Assembly (NCBI RefSeq): GCF_001905385.1
Contig: NZ_LIPF01000002.1
Span: 806,001 to 870,000 of the forward strand
Source of the DNA: Streptomyces sp. CB02414
GTDB lineage: Bacteria; Actinomycetota; Actinomycetes; Streptomycetales; Streptomycetaceae
Direction of reading: 5' to 3'
Length of the DNA: 64,000 bases
Every line of letters begins with the position of its first letter. Within the stretch, counting starts at the first letter, position 1. Shown one piece after another: positions 8,495 to 17,446 of the stretch. Made by a program: the position numbers and the translations under genes. Under the pieces are notes generated by a model, which had not been told where the DNA came from, ran no database searches, and worked only from the letters and a program-made list of their open reading frames with translations.

Positions 8495-9297
8495 ACGAGG
8501 GGGCTCCCGCGCACATACCCGTCTTCCTGTACCACGCGGTGATGGACGACCCGCCCTCGTGGATCGCCGAGTTCACCGTCCGTCCCAAGGAGTTCGCGGC
8601 GCACCTCGCCGCCATCGCCGACAGCGGCCGGACGCCCATCACCATCGGCGTGCTCGCCGACCACCTCGCCGGGCGGGCGCCGCTGCCGCCCCGGCCGGTG
8701 CTGCTCACCTTCGACGACGGCTTCGCCGACCTGCCCGGCCCCACGGCCGAGGCGCTGGCCGGGCGCGGGATGCCCGCCACCGCGTATCTGACCACCGGCG
8801 CCATCGCCCCGGGTGGCCGCAGCCTGCTGCCGCCCGCACCGATGATGACGCTGGACGCGGTGGCGGAGCTGGAACGTTCCGGCATGGAGATCGGCAGCCA
8901 CACCGTCACCCATGCCCAGCTCGACACCCTGTCCGCCAGGGACCTGGCGTACGAACTGCGCCGGTCCAAGGCGGTGCTGGAGGACGCCCTCGGGCATCCG
9001 GTGCGCCACCTCGCCTATCCGCACGGCTACAACAGCGCGAAGGTGCGGTCGCTGTCGGCCCGCGCCGGGTACGAGACGGCCACCGCGGTGCGGCACGCGC
9101 TCAGTTCGGACCGCGACGAGCGGTACCGCATCGCGCGGCTCATCGTGCGGCAGAGCCACACGGTCGCCGACGTGGCGGGGTGGCTGGCGGGAGGGGGCGC
9201 CCGGATCGCTCCCTACCGCGACGGTCCGAAGACGGTGGCGTGGCGCTGGTACCGGCGGGGGCGGGCCATGGTCCGGGGGCCCGAGTTCGCCGGGTGA
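8491..9297 (+). CDS. Polysaccharide deacetylase (NodB/CE4 family)
   Basis: This 268-residue protein has the NodB homology domain: catalytic-base motif TFDDG near residue 72, the zinc-binding SHTVTH near 135, and LAYPHGYNS for motif 3. Relatives remove N-acetyl groups from polymers of N-acetylglucosamine, such as PNAG or peptidoglycan. There is no signal peptide, so it may act on lipid-linked or cytoplasmic glycans or use an unrecognised export route. It is coupled to the preceding GT2 gene by an ATGA overlap, suggesting that it modifies that enzyme's product. It ends 31 bp before the convergent hydrolase gene. Confidence 0.88.
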   Translation: MNEGAPAHIPVFLYHAVMDDPPSWIAEFTVRPKEFAAHLAAIADSGRTPITIGVLADHLAGRAPLPPRPVLLTFDDGFADLPGPTAEALAGRGMPATAYLTTGAIAPGGRSLLPPAPMMTLDAVAELERSGMEIGSHTVTHAQLDTLSARDLAYELRRSKAVLEDALGHPVRHLAYPHGYNSAKVRSLSARAGYETATAVRHALSSDRDERYRIARLIVRQSHTVADVAGWLAGGGARIAPYRDGPKTVAWRWYRRGRAMVRGPEFAG

Positions 9298-9328
9298 CGA
9301 CCGCGCGGGTTCGCCGACGACCCACCCG

Positions 9329-10468
9329 TCATTCGAGCGGCTGGTTCAGGTGGGGGTCGGCGGCCACCTTGCGCAGGCTGCCCCACGCCTGCTCGTTGGC
9401 TATGGCCAGATTGCAGTGCGGTCCCGGGTCGCGGTAGTTCCACTGGAGGGCCGCCTTGACGCCCTCCAGGTCCTTGAGCACGCCGGGCACCTGCGCGTAC
9501 CAGTCCGCCTGCCGGTCCGGGCGCTTCGGATCGGACGCGCTGCCGAACTCCGACAGCATCAGGGGCTTGTCGTCGGAGATGTTGGCGCGGATCCAGTCGT
9601 GGCTGGCGTACTGGGTCTGGGCGAAGCTGAGCCAGTCCGTCTCGTGGCAGAGGTAGTAGTTGTACTGGTTGTAGCCGATCCAGTCGACGTACTCGTCCCC
9701 CGGGTACATCTTCTCGAAGAGGTCGGCGTGGTTCAGGTAGCCCGTGATGATCCAGGTCCACACGACGTTGTCGACGCCCAGCTCGCGGAAACGGTCGTGG
9801 ATGTGCCGGTAGGCCCGGACGTATTCGGCCGGGGTGCCGTTGTCGGGAGTGCGGGTGTCCATCTCCAGGTCGAAGGAGAGGAACACCTTCTTCCCCGTCC
9901 GCTCCCCGTACTCCTTGATCCGCCGCGCCTGGACGTCGATGACGGAGTCGTCCAGGTCACCGGCGGCTATCTGCTTCCAGGTGGGCTGCTGCCGCTTAGT
10001 GCCGCCCCACCACTTGCTCTCCCAGGACAGCAGCAGCATGCGGTCCTCTCCGACCTGCTGCTCCTGCTCGGTGAGGAGCTGGCCCTCCAGGCGGGTCTCC
10101 GTGACGGCGGACATGTCGTGGTACGTGTACACGATGTCGAGCCGGCGGCCGACCTGCTCCTCGTAGGCGTACACCTTCTCGGCCAGGTCGGGCTTGTCGT
10201 GCGGCACGAAGGCGCCGAACCAGGCTCCGCAGGGCGGTTCGAGAAGCTCGGTAGGGCGGCACTTCGGGTCGTCGGCCGGGTCGGCCGGGCCGGAGGCGTC
10301 GCGCAGGGCGAGCACCGCGACCAGGACCGCGCAGGTGGCCGTGACGGAGGTGATCAGCAGCCGTCGCCGGCCCCGGGCCCGGTGTTCCTCCGGGGTCCTG
10401 GGCCGGCGGTGCTGTCCGGTCGTCGTCGAGTCCCCGCGTGTACGGCGAGCGGGACGGGCGAACCTCAC
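9329..10468 (-). CDS. Exported GH26-like glycoside hydrolase
   Basis: This 379-residue protein has an Arg-rich cytoplasmic head, one hydrophobic segment at about 38-56 (anchor or signal) and a TIM-barrel-like domain similar to GH26 beta-mannanases. Supporting motifs are GAWFGAFVP, LLLSWESKWW, FLSFDLEMDTR (possible acid/base Glu), VVWTWII, YVDWIGYNQYNYY and LMLSEFGSASD (probable nucleophile Glu). Substrate is not established; in exopolysaccharide operons such enzymes often trim or release the polymer. The GTG start overlaps the TGA of the upstream small membrane protein gene (GTGA), so the two are coupled. Confidence 0.8.
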   Translation of the reverse strand: MRFARPARRTRGDSTTTGQHRRPRTPEEHRARGRRRLLITSVTATCAVLVAVLALRDASGPADPADDPKCRPTELLEPPCGAWFGAFVPHDKPDLAEKVYAYEEQVGRRLDIVYTYHDMSAVTETRLEGQLLTEQEQQVGEDRMLLLSWESKWWGGTKRQQPTWKQIAAGDLDDSVIDVQARRIKEYGERTGKKVFLSFDLEMDTRTPDNGTPAEYVRAYRHIHDRFRELGVDNVVWTWIITGYLNHADLFEKMYPGDEYVDWIGYNQYNYYLCHETDWLSFAQTQYASHDWIRANISDDKPLMLSEFGSASDPKRPDRQADWYAQVPGVLKDLEGVKAALQWNYRDPGPHCNLAIANEQAWGSLRKVAADPHLNQPLE

Positions 10469-10971
10469 AGAGTGGAACCCTTCCGTGTCCTCGGCGGCGC
10501 CTCCGGCGCCGTCCTGGGCGTCGGGGAGGCCCGCAGGCGCGGGCAGAACGCGGCCAGCGTGGTCAGCAGGGTGAGCGTCAGCAGGACGCGGTCCCCGCTG
10601 AAGGCCTGCGCGGCTATCAGCACCGTGGCGACGAGCATCGCGGCGCCGACACTGAGCAGGACGGCCAGCATCAGCCGTTCGAGCAGGTCGGAGTGGCGTT
10701 CGAAGCGGGCGTCATGCCGTTCGACGGGGCCCTCCGCGCGGCGGGTGCGCAGCGCCGGGCCGCAGAGCCCGACCAGGGCCGCGCCCGGGCCGACGGCCAG
10801 GAAGACGGCGACCGCCGCGCCGCGCAGCGGCGAGCCGCCGGGTAGGGCGAGTGCGGCGAGCGCCAGCCAGCCGCCGAACGGGGGCAGCATGCGGATCACG
10901 AGGTCCTGCGGTGTCATGGCGTCCTGCTGTGTCATGGCGTCCTGCTGTGTCATGGCGTTCTGCTGTTTCAT
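10465..10971 (-). CDS. Small membrane protein with N-terminal hexapeptide repeats
   Basis: This 168-residue protein of unknown function starts with repeats of MTQQDA (residues 7-24), then has about four transmembrane segments (roughly 33-50, 52-72, 100-122, 126-142) and a basic Pro-rich tail. The repeats come from an 18-bp DNA repeat and give several in-frame ATGs, so the true start is uncertain by up to about 25 residues. It lies between the 744-residue polytopic protein and the hydrolase in a compact minus-strand operon, suggesting a role in the same glycan pathway. Confidence 0.65.
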   Translation of the reverse strand: MKQQNAMTQQDAMTQQDAMTPQDLVIRMLPPFGGWLALAALALPGGSPLRGAAVAVFLAVGPGAALVGLCGPALRTRRAEGPVERHDARFERHSDLLERLMLAVLLSVGAAMLVATVLIAAQAFSGDRVLLTLTLLTTLAAFCPRLRASPTPRTAPEAPPRTRKGSTL

Positions 10972-10973
10972 CG
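10903..10973 (+). repeat. 18-bp tandem repeat at the start of the small membrane protein gene
   Basis: Units occupy 10903-10920, 10921-10938 and 10939-10956, with a diverged fourth to 10973. The period is a multiple of three and each unit contributes an ATG on the minus strand, encoding MTQQDA-type hexapeptides. Confidence 0.9.
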
Positions 10974-10989
10974 TCCGGCCCGCCTCTCG

Positions 10990-13224
10990 TCAGCTCGCCG
11001 GTTTCAGGACGTAGAGCACGCCGGCGTCGTTCTCGCCGACCAGTTCGAACGCGGGCGACGACGCCACGGACTCCCGGATGCGGTCCAACTGGGCCTTGTC
11101 CAGCTGGCCGTTCATTTCCGAGTTGGCCACCTGCCCCTGCGTGAGCAGGAAGTAGGCGCGGGCCGGGGCTTCCACGGCGGCCATGTCGCGGGCCAGGACG
11201 GTGGCCGGGTCGCGCACGATCTCGTCGACGTGGCGCCGGTCGTCGTCGAGGAACCAGTAGTGGTCGACTCTCCAGTACTGCTCGTAGGCGAGCGGGTAGT
11301 TCCGGTTGGCGGCGACGACCAGGGAGTCGTCGGGGGCCTGGCCGAAGAGCTGATCGACGAGGGCGACCTCCCGGGGCGGGAAGTAGTTGACGCGATCCTT
11401 GCCGGAGTAGCTCGGCACGAACGCCAGCGTCCCGGCGAGCAGCACGAGCAACGGCACCCACACGCCGTATCGCAGCGAGGGCAGCGCGGGCAGCGGGACC
11501 CGGCGCCGCCGGGCGGTGGTGGGCTTCGGCGAGCGCCCCGCCGTCTCCAGCGCCGCAGCGTCGGCGGCCAGGGTACGGACCTTGGGCAGCAGCGCGGCGG
11601 CGGCGAAGAAGGCGGCGCCGGGCAGCGTGAACATCAGCACCCGGAAGATCATTTCGCTGCCGTAGCTGCTCGCCACGAACATCGGCAGCGGCGCCGCCGC
11701 GACCAGCAGCAGCGGCAGCGCCCGGTGCCGCAGCACCCGTTGGCGCAGGACGCCGGCCAGCGCGAGCAGCAGTACCGATCCCGACAGCAGCCGGGCCGCC
11801 CAGGAGGTCGCCACCGCGCCGGTGCCGGTGGGTGTGGTTCCGTATCCGGTCTCGACGTTGGCGCCGACGTCACCGATGGAGCGGATCATGTCCGGCATGG
11901 CGGTGGACAGGAAGGGCAGTGCGGCCGTGAGGCACCAGGCCAGGAAGATCACCACCGTGGTGACGACCGGGACCCAGTCACGGTACCGGCGGGTGAGGGC
12001 CAGGGCGGCGAGCGTCACGACGAGCATGCCGGGCGTCAGCTGGTGCGAGACGACGATGGCCGTGACCAGCACGCTGAGCAGCACGGTCCACACCGCCTGA
12101 CCCTGCCGGCCGCGCCGACCGCCGGAGCGGCCGTAGCGGCGCAGTACGACCGCGATGACGCCCAGGTGCAGGGCGAAGGCGACGGACTGCGGGGAGAAGT
12201 AGTCCTGGCCGACCCAGTTGCCGACGCAGAACAGCCACACGGCGGTCCAGATCAGCCGCCGGTCCTCGGTGAAGGTCCGGTAGATCAGCAGCAGCGGGAG
12301 CAGCAGCAGGACGCTGGAGACCAACGGCCACCAGGCCATGTACATCGCGGCGTTGTCCACGCCCAGCAGGCGCACCAGCGCGGCCTGGGCGGCGAAGAAG
12401 CCGGGCCACTGGTCGTAGACGGCCATGTCGCCGAGCTGATCCGCGCCCTGGAGGCTGCCGGCGGTGAGCAGGTGGTCGATGACGGCGTCGTGCTTCCACG
12501 CCCACGCGTACAGCGGGGTTGGGTAGAGAAGGGCCTGGGTGGCCCGTTCCATGACCAGCAGGCCCAGGACGTACGCGAACGACCAGGCGCCCGGGCGGCG
12601 CGGATCGCGGACCGTGAACCAGAAGCCGCCGGTCAGGACGGCGAGCCCGGCCCAGAAGGCGGGGTGCAGGGCGCTGACGAGACCGAAGTCGTCCAGGGCG
12701 GACACGTCGGTGTGCCGTAGCGCGTAGCCCCACAGGGCGAGCGCGGCGAGCAGCGGCAGGGCCGGCCAGGTGGCGGCCGCGCGGGCCGGCCAGGCGGCGG
12801 GGGCGAGTTCGGACAGATCCGTCACGGGCGGCTCGGTGGCGGAGCCGGAGGGCTCCGGGGTAGGGGGTCGGTGGGCGGCGCGTGCGGGCCCCTGGGGGAC
12901 GGGCTCCCGACCCGGCCGGGCGGACGCCTCCTGCGAGGTCCGGGTGGCCGTCTCCTGCGAGGCGCGGGGGGACTCCGTCGCCTCTCGCGCGCGGACATGC
13001 CCGCGCCCGTGCTCCTGCTCCTCCTCGTGTTCGTGCTCGGGATCGTGTTGGTGCTCGGGATCGTGTTCGTGCTCGGACACGGCGGCGGTCGTCCCGGCCG
13101 TCCCAGTCGTCTCCGGCTTCTCCAGGGGCGTCGTCGCGGAGTCCCTGTTCGGCGCGTCCGGGTTTTCCTGCCCGGGCACGGGCTCTGGTACGGATCTCTC
13201 CCGTGGAGTTGCTGGCGGACGCAC
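10990..13224 (-). CDS. Large polytopic membrane protein (GT-C or polymerase-like), His/Glu-rich N-terminus
   Basis: This 744-residue protein has about 150 hydrophilic residues rich in His and Glu (EHEHDPEHQHDPEHEH and similar near 51-72), then a dozen or so membrane segments between about residues 155 and 630, and a C-terminal extracytoplasmic domain of about 120 residues. The layout (early loop with acidic residues, long hydrophobic body, C-terminal soluble domain) resembles GT-C glycosyltransferases or Wzy-like polymerases, but no diagnostic motif was found. The GTG start follows AGGGGGGA by about 8 bases. It sits in the same operon as a flippase and an aminotransferase. The His-rich head could bind metal; that is inference. 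Confidence 0.65.
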   Translation of the reverse strand: MRPPATPRERSVPEPVPGQENPDAPNRDSATTPLEKPETTGTAGTTAAVSEHEHDPEHQHDPEHEHEEEQEHGRGHVRAREATESPRASQETATRTSQEASARPGREPVPQGPARAAHRPPTPEPSGSATEPPVTDLSELAPAAWPARAAATWPALPLLAALALWGYALRHTDVSALDDFGLVSALHPAFWAGLAVLTGGFWFTVRDPRRPGAWSFAYVLGLLVMERATQALLYPTPLYAWAWKHDAVIDHLLTAGSLQGADQLGDMAVYDQWPGFFAAQAALVRLLGVDNAAMYMAWWPLVSSVLLLLPLLLIYRTFTEDRRLIWTAVWLFCVGNWVGQDYFSPQSVAFALHLGVIAVVLRRYGRSGGRRGRQGQAVWTVLLSVLVTAIVVSHQLTPGMLVVTLAALALTRRYRDWVPVVTTVVIFLAWCLTAALPFLSTAMPDMIRSIGDVGANVETGYGTTPTGTGAVATSWAARLLSGSVLLLALAGVLRQRVLRHRALPLLLVAAAPLPMFVASSYGSEMIFRVLMFTLPGAAFFAAAALLPKVRTLAADAAALETAGRSPKPTTARRRRVPLPALPSLRYGVWVPLLVLLAGTLAFVPSYSGKDRVNYFPPREVALVDQLFGQAPDDSLVVAANRNYPLAYEQYWRVDHYWFLDDDRRHVDEIVRDPATVLARDMAAVEAPARAYFLLTQGQVANSEMNGQLDKAQLDRIRESVASSPAFELVGENDAGVLYVLKPAS

Positions 13225-13260
13225 GACGGTTCCCCCCTGGCGATTCGGCTCTGCGCTTGA

Positions 13261-15807
13261 TCAGTCCCTGGACGTGTCGTTCGGTCTGGTGTGGTGCGCG
13301 GGCTGTGTCATGTCCGTCGTCAGGGCGGGGCGGCGGAGCGACAGGAGCACGACGGCGAGGACGAGCAGCAGCAGCAGCGGCGGCGCGAGCGGCGCGAGCT
13401 CGGCGCGCCAGACCCAGCCCCCCACCGCGGCGAGATACAGAACCCCCCAGCGCCCCTGCCACGGCAGCCGGCCACCCGCCTTCGCGAGGAGCAGCCACAG
13501 CGGTACGAGACACAGCAACTGCAGGACGAGCGGCGCCCAGCGGAGCAGCGGGGCGGGCCCGTCGAGCCCCGCCGCTTCCGCCAGAAAACCGGCCGTCTCG
13601 GTATAGAACGTCCCACCGACCGCCTCCGGTTCCCGGCCGAGGGCCACGGGTGCCGCGTGCAGGGTGAGGACGGCGGCACCCAGCGCGGCGCCGGGCAGCC
13701 GCGGGTCGGTCGCCACGCACAACGTCACCGAGGCCACGAACACCACGAGCAGCACCGCTCCGGCGACGAGCGCAGACAGGGGCAGTTCCCGCAGCAGCTC
13801 CCGGCCCGTGAGTTCGGCCTCGGTCACGCCGGCGCCCAGCCACGGAAGTTCGCGCGACGCGACCAGGAGGACGACGGTGGCGATGCCGAGCAACAGCCAC
13901 AGGGCAGGACGCAGGAGCCGCTCGGGGACGGCCCCGATCCCGTCGCCGCCCGCCGCCCCGTCGTCGGGGAAGTCGTCGCCGAAGTCCGCGGCGGACGCGC
14001 CAGCCTCGGCGCGTGAAGGGGCGGGATGCTCAGCGCCGACCGCGGGCGCGTACTCACCTTCAGGCTTTATCTCCGCGTCCGGACGGGACCCCGGCTCGGT
14101 CTCGGGCGCGGGCCCGGAGTCGGTCTCGGGCGCGGGCCCGGAGTCGGTCTCGGGCGCGGGCCGGGGGTCGGCGTCCGGCTCGGTCCCGGGCTCCGCGCCG
14201 GCGTCCCGTGGCCGCCGGACGATCACCGCGAGGGTGTCCGCCTCCAAGGCCTCCCGTTCGTACCCGGGACGCCCTATGAACAGGGCGACCGTGTCCTCCC
14301 GCACCGCGTCGTCGGTCTGCCCGTGCTCGTACGCCGCCCGCCGCGCCCAGTTGGTGCCGTACCCCGCGGTGGCGTTCAGCCGGGCCCAGCGAGTGCCGTA
14401 CGCCGCACCGGGGCCCGGCTCGCCGCCGGTTCGCGTCGCGGTGCCGGCGGGGAGCGCGTCCGGCCCCCCGCTCCCTCCGGGGCGACGCCCGCCCCCGTCG
14501 CCGCCTCGCAGGACGGCACGCAGTCCGGGCACACAGCCGATGGCGACCACGGTCATGCCGCCCAGCACCGCCCAGCCGGCGCCCGCGATCCCGGCCGGTG
14601 TGAACAGCATCGCCGCGCTGCCCAGCACCAGGACGCACATGGTGCCCTGCACGGCGGCCAGTGCGCCGGTGCGGCCCTGGACGCGCAGTACGCCGATGTA
14701 CAACTCGACCACGATGCGCGGCAGGGCCCCGATGGCGAGCAGCCGCAGCACCGTGGAGCCGTGTTCGGCGTAGCCGTCGTCGAAGGGCGTGAGGATCTGT
14801 GGGGCGAAGGCGACCAGGAAGAGGACGACCGGCACCAGCAGCAGCGTCATGCGGCGCAGCGCTCCGCGGACGCCGTCGGCGAGGCGGCGCGGGTCGTGCG
14901 AGGCGTGCGCGGTGAGGGAGGAGGCCATGTTGATGGCCATGAACTCCATGGTGCCGCCGACGGTGTAGGCCACGTAGAAGTAGCCGTTCTCCGCGGCGCT
15001 GAAGTTGACCGCGACCATCACCGGCAGCAGGTTGATCATCGCCAGGCTGAACAGCGCGCCCAGCGAGTCCCCGGCCAGGAACCGTCCCATCTCGCGGACC
15101 TTGGGCGGCTCCACGTCGTGGTCGGCGGCGGCCTGGCGCGGGATGAGCCTGCGGAAGATCAGCCAGCCGAGCGGCAGGGTGGAGAAAGCGATGGCCACGG
15201 CCCAGGACACGAAGATGCCGAGCACCGGCAACGCGGTGGCGAAGACGGCGAGCAGGATCAGCTTCCCGACCGAGAACACGGCGTTCCCGGCGGGCACCCA
15301 CTCCGCCTTGCGCAGCCCGGTCAGCACACCGTCCTGGAGGGTGAGCAGGGCCCACGCCACGCAGGCCGCGACGAACAGGGCCCCCGCCTCCGCGGTGCCC
15401 AGCGGGGCGTAGGACGCGCCCCACAGGTCGAGGGTGAGCAGGAAGACGACCGCGGCGAGGGCGACGACCACCGAGCTGGCCGCGTACGCCCGCCACACCA
15501 GGGGCCCGGTCGCACGGCCGGCCCGTGGCACGAATCGGACGACGGCGCCGATCATCGTGGTCGCCGTGATGCTGGCGAGCAGCCGCATCGCGGCGATGGC
15601 GGCGGAGCCCTGCCCGACCGCCTCCTCCGAGTAGTAGCGGGCGGCCACGAGCCAGAAGCCGAGGCCGAGCACGGCGGAGACGCCGGTGCTGAGCATGAGG
15701 AAGTAGGCGTTCTTGAAGAGCGAGTCGCCGCCGCGTCCGCGCCCGGCCGGCGTCGGGCCGCCGCCCGCGGATGCCGCGGCCGTCTCGTGGACCTGCGTCT
15801 CAGCCAC
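13261..15807 (-). CDS. MATE/MOP-family polysaccharide flippase with long C-terminal membrane extension
   Basis: This 848-residue protein begins with a Wzx/MurJ-type flippase of about 12 transmembrane segments (residues about 28-430; NAYFLMLSTGVSAVLGLGFW, LLASITATTMIGAVVRFVPR). The next 200 residues are polar and acidic with an eight-residue PAPETDSG repeat, and residues about 625-848 form a second membrane region of several helices, unusual for the family. Such flippases carry lipid-linked oligosaccharides across the membrane. The GTG start (VAETQVHE) overlaps the aminotransferase stop by eight bases (GTGGCTGA); longer in-frame starts upstream would lie inside that gene. Confidence 0.82.
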   Translation of the reverse strand: MAETQVHETAAASAGGGPTPAGRGRGGDSLFKNAYFLMLSTGVSAVLGLGFWLVAARYYSEEAVGQGSAAIAAMRLLASITATTMIGAVVRFVPRAGRATGPLVWRAYAASSVVVALAAVVFLLTLDLWGASYAPLGTAEAGALFVAACVAWALLTLQDGVLTGLRKAEWVPAGNAVFSVGKLILLAVFATALPVLGIFVSWAVAIAFSTLPLGWLIFRRLIPRQAAADHDVEPPKVREMGRFLAGDSLGALFSLAMINLLPVMVAVNFSAAENGYFYVAYTVGGTMEFMAINMASSLTAHASHDPRRLADGVRGALRRMTLLLVPVVLFLVAFAPQILTPFDDGYAEHGSTVLRLLAIGALPRIVVELYIGVLRVQGRTGALAAVQGTMCVLVLGSAAMLFTPAGIAGAGWAVLGGMTVVAIGCVPGLRAVLRGGDGGGRRPGGSGGPDALPAGTATRTGGEPGPGAAYGTRWARLNATAGYGTNWARRAAYEHGQTDDAVREDTVALFIGRPGYEREALEADTLAVIVRRPRDAGAEPGTEPDADPRPAPETDSGPAPETDSGPAPETEPGSRPDAEIKPEGEYAPAVGAEHPAPSRAEAGASAADFGDDFPDDGAAGGDGIGAVPERLLRPALWLLLGIATVVLLVASRELPWLGAGVTEAELTGRELLRELPLSALVAGAVLLVVFVASVTLCVATDPRLPGAALGAAVLTLHAAPVALGREPEAVGGTFYTETAGFLAEAAGLDGPAPLLRWAPLVLQLLCLVPLWLLLAKAGGRLPWQGRWGVLYLAAVGGWVWRAELAPLAPPLLLLLVLAVVLLSLRRPALTTDMTQPAHHTRPNDTSRD
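14100..14171 (+). repeat. 24-bp tandem repeat in the flippase linker
   Basis: Three units of 24 bp (14100-14123, 14124-14147, 14148-14171; the last diverged) encode repeated Pro-Ala-Pro-Glu-Thr-Asp-Ser-Gly on the minus strand. The period keeps the reading frame. Confidence 0.9.
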
Positions 15808-17041
15808 CGGACGGAACCAGCCCTTCCGGCGCCTCGGCGGGCCCCACCCCGGACTCCTCCAGCGCCGCGACCACCGAACGGGCCCGCAGCGGGTCCACCG
15901 GCAGCGCGTGCCGCGCGAACCAGCGCGCGCCCTCGGGCGACGGGGACGGGTCGGTGAAGGCCGCGCCCGCGTAGTCGTCCAGCGGCGGGTCGTAGAGGTA
16001 GCCGACGACGATGCCGCGCCGGGCCAGCGCACGTACCGCCGCGTCCCGGTCCGCCACGAGCAGCGGCACCCGGAACAACGGCTGGACGGGAGCCCGCGCT
16101 TGTCCGCCCGCGGGCTGTCCCCAGCGGGTCGACAACAGCAGTTCCGTACCCGCCCGGCAGTCCGCGAGGACGTCGTCCAGCCGGTCGAGCCTGCGCCCGA
16201 TGCGCCCGAGCCGGAACCGGCCGGCCCGCAACCGGTAGTCGTGCATGTCGACGCGGACCCAGGAGTCGTGGGCGTCCAGGTCGGGAGCCGAGGCGACCGC
16301 GCGGGTCAGCTCCTCCGGACGCAGCGGCATCCGGATCTCCTCGCGCTCCATCAGGCCCAGCATCCGCATCGTGGCCCAGGCGGCTCGCCGCAACCGCAGT
16401 CCGCGCACGACGGTCTCCGCGTACGGCCGTACGGCGTAGGCGAGTTCGGCCGTCGTGCGGCGCGGCAGCAGCAGATCGTCGCAGGCCTTCTCCAGCGCCT
16501 CCCGCAATCCCGGGTCGGCGAACGCGAGGATGCCTCCGGCCTTGGCGCCGACGTGCTTGGACAGGCTGAAAACGGAGGCGTCGCCCCAGGAGCCGACCGG
16601 CCGGCCACCCACCTCGCTGCCGATGGCGTGCGCGGCGTCCTCGAACAGCGGGATGCCGAGCGCGTCGCAACGGGCCCGCAGACCGGGGGCCGGGTCCGGG
16701 TTCCCGTACAGGTTCGTCGTCAGTACGGCGGACAGGGAACCCCACACGTCCTCGGGCACGGCATCGATGTCGATGGACGCGTCCGACGGCTTCAACGGGG
16801 CCTGCACCGGCCGGAGTCCGGCTGCGAGCACCACGAAGAAGATGACGTCGTCGTTGACCGGTGACATCAGCACCCGGCCGCCCGGCGGGCACCAGTGACG
16901 CAGTGCCGCGTACAGCCCGAAACGGCACGACGGTACGTACACGCATTCCCGGCCGAGTCGGCCGCGCATGGTCCCTTCCAGCCGCTTCTTCGGCTGCGAA
17001 CCATCCCGCACCGAACCCGGACCGGCCTCCCCAATGGCCAT
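15800..17041 (-). CDS. DegT/DnrJ/EryC1/StrS-family PLP aminotransferase
   Basis: This 413-residue fold-type I PLP enzyme is of the kind that aminates or dehydrates nucleotide-linked keto sugars. Motifs are the Asp motif FEDAAHAIGS, the PLP-lysine motif SLSKHVGAK (Lys near 160) and the N-terminal SCRFGLYAALRH, which replaces the usual substrate-binding GT motif and is divergent. The ATG at 17041 (MAIGEAGPG) is chosen because AGGGGGGCGG lies just before it; sequence further upstream is antisense to the next gene. It is first in a minus-strand operon with the flippase, polytopic protein and hydrolase, so it probably makes an amino sugar for the glycan, or a related scaffold. Confidence 0.82.
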   Translation of the reverse strand: MAIGEAGPGSVRDGSQPKKRLEGTMRGRLGRECVYVPSCRFGLYAALRHWCPPGGRVLMSPVNDDVIFFVVLAAGLRPVQAPLKPSDASIDIDAVPEDVWGSLSAVLTTNLYGNPDPAPGLRARCDALGIPLFEDAAHAIGSEVGGRPVGSWGDASVFSLSKHVGAKAGGILAFADPGLREALEKACDDLLLPRRTTAELAYAVRPYAETVVRGLRLRRAAWATMRMLGLMEREEIRMPLRPEELTRAVASAPDLDAHDSWVRVDMHDYRLRAGRFRLGRIGRRLDRLDDVLADCRAGTELLLSTRWGQPAGGQARAPVQPLFRVPLLVADRDAAVRALARRGIVVGYLYDPPLDDYAGAAFTDPSPSPEGARWFARHALPVDPLRARSVVAALEESGVGPAEAPEGLVPSGG

Positions 17042-17446
17042 CCGCCCCCCTGGTGTGCCATTGAAGGCCCCCTCCCCGAGGCCTTCCAGCACCCGCCCAG
17101 AGTCGCCCTGTTCGCACCGCTCCGTCAAGATTGCGTACCGGCCTGTGGACAACTTCCCGCACTCAAACGGAAGCGGAGCGCAACATTTCCCCGCGTCCAC
17201 GCGGGCGCGCGCCGACTGCCGAGGCACCGCCCCAACAACCACTCTCCCCGTCTCCCGCACCGGCCGCCGGACCACTCCCCGCACGTCAGCACACCTGCGC
17301 GCACTCTGCTCGCCACGCACCGCCACCTCCCGATGCACTGCCCAACACCGGTATGACACCCGTAACGTGTGGCCCGGCCCACGAACCACGTGGCACACCC
17401 GGCGCGCACGGCGCACATGGCGAGCACGAAAGCGAGGCAGCACCCG
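17042..17446. other. Divergent intergenic region
   Basis: This 405-bp spacer lies between the aminotransferase (minus) and fumarylacetoacetase (plus). It should hold both promoters. The 17300-17400 part is less G+C-rich, but no -35/-10 pair or gene was convincing. Confidence 0.5.
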
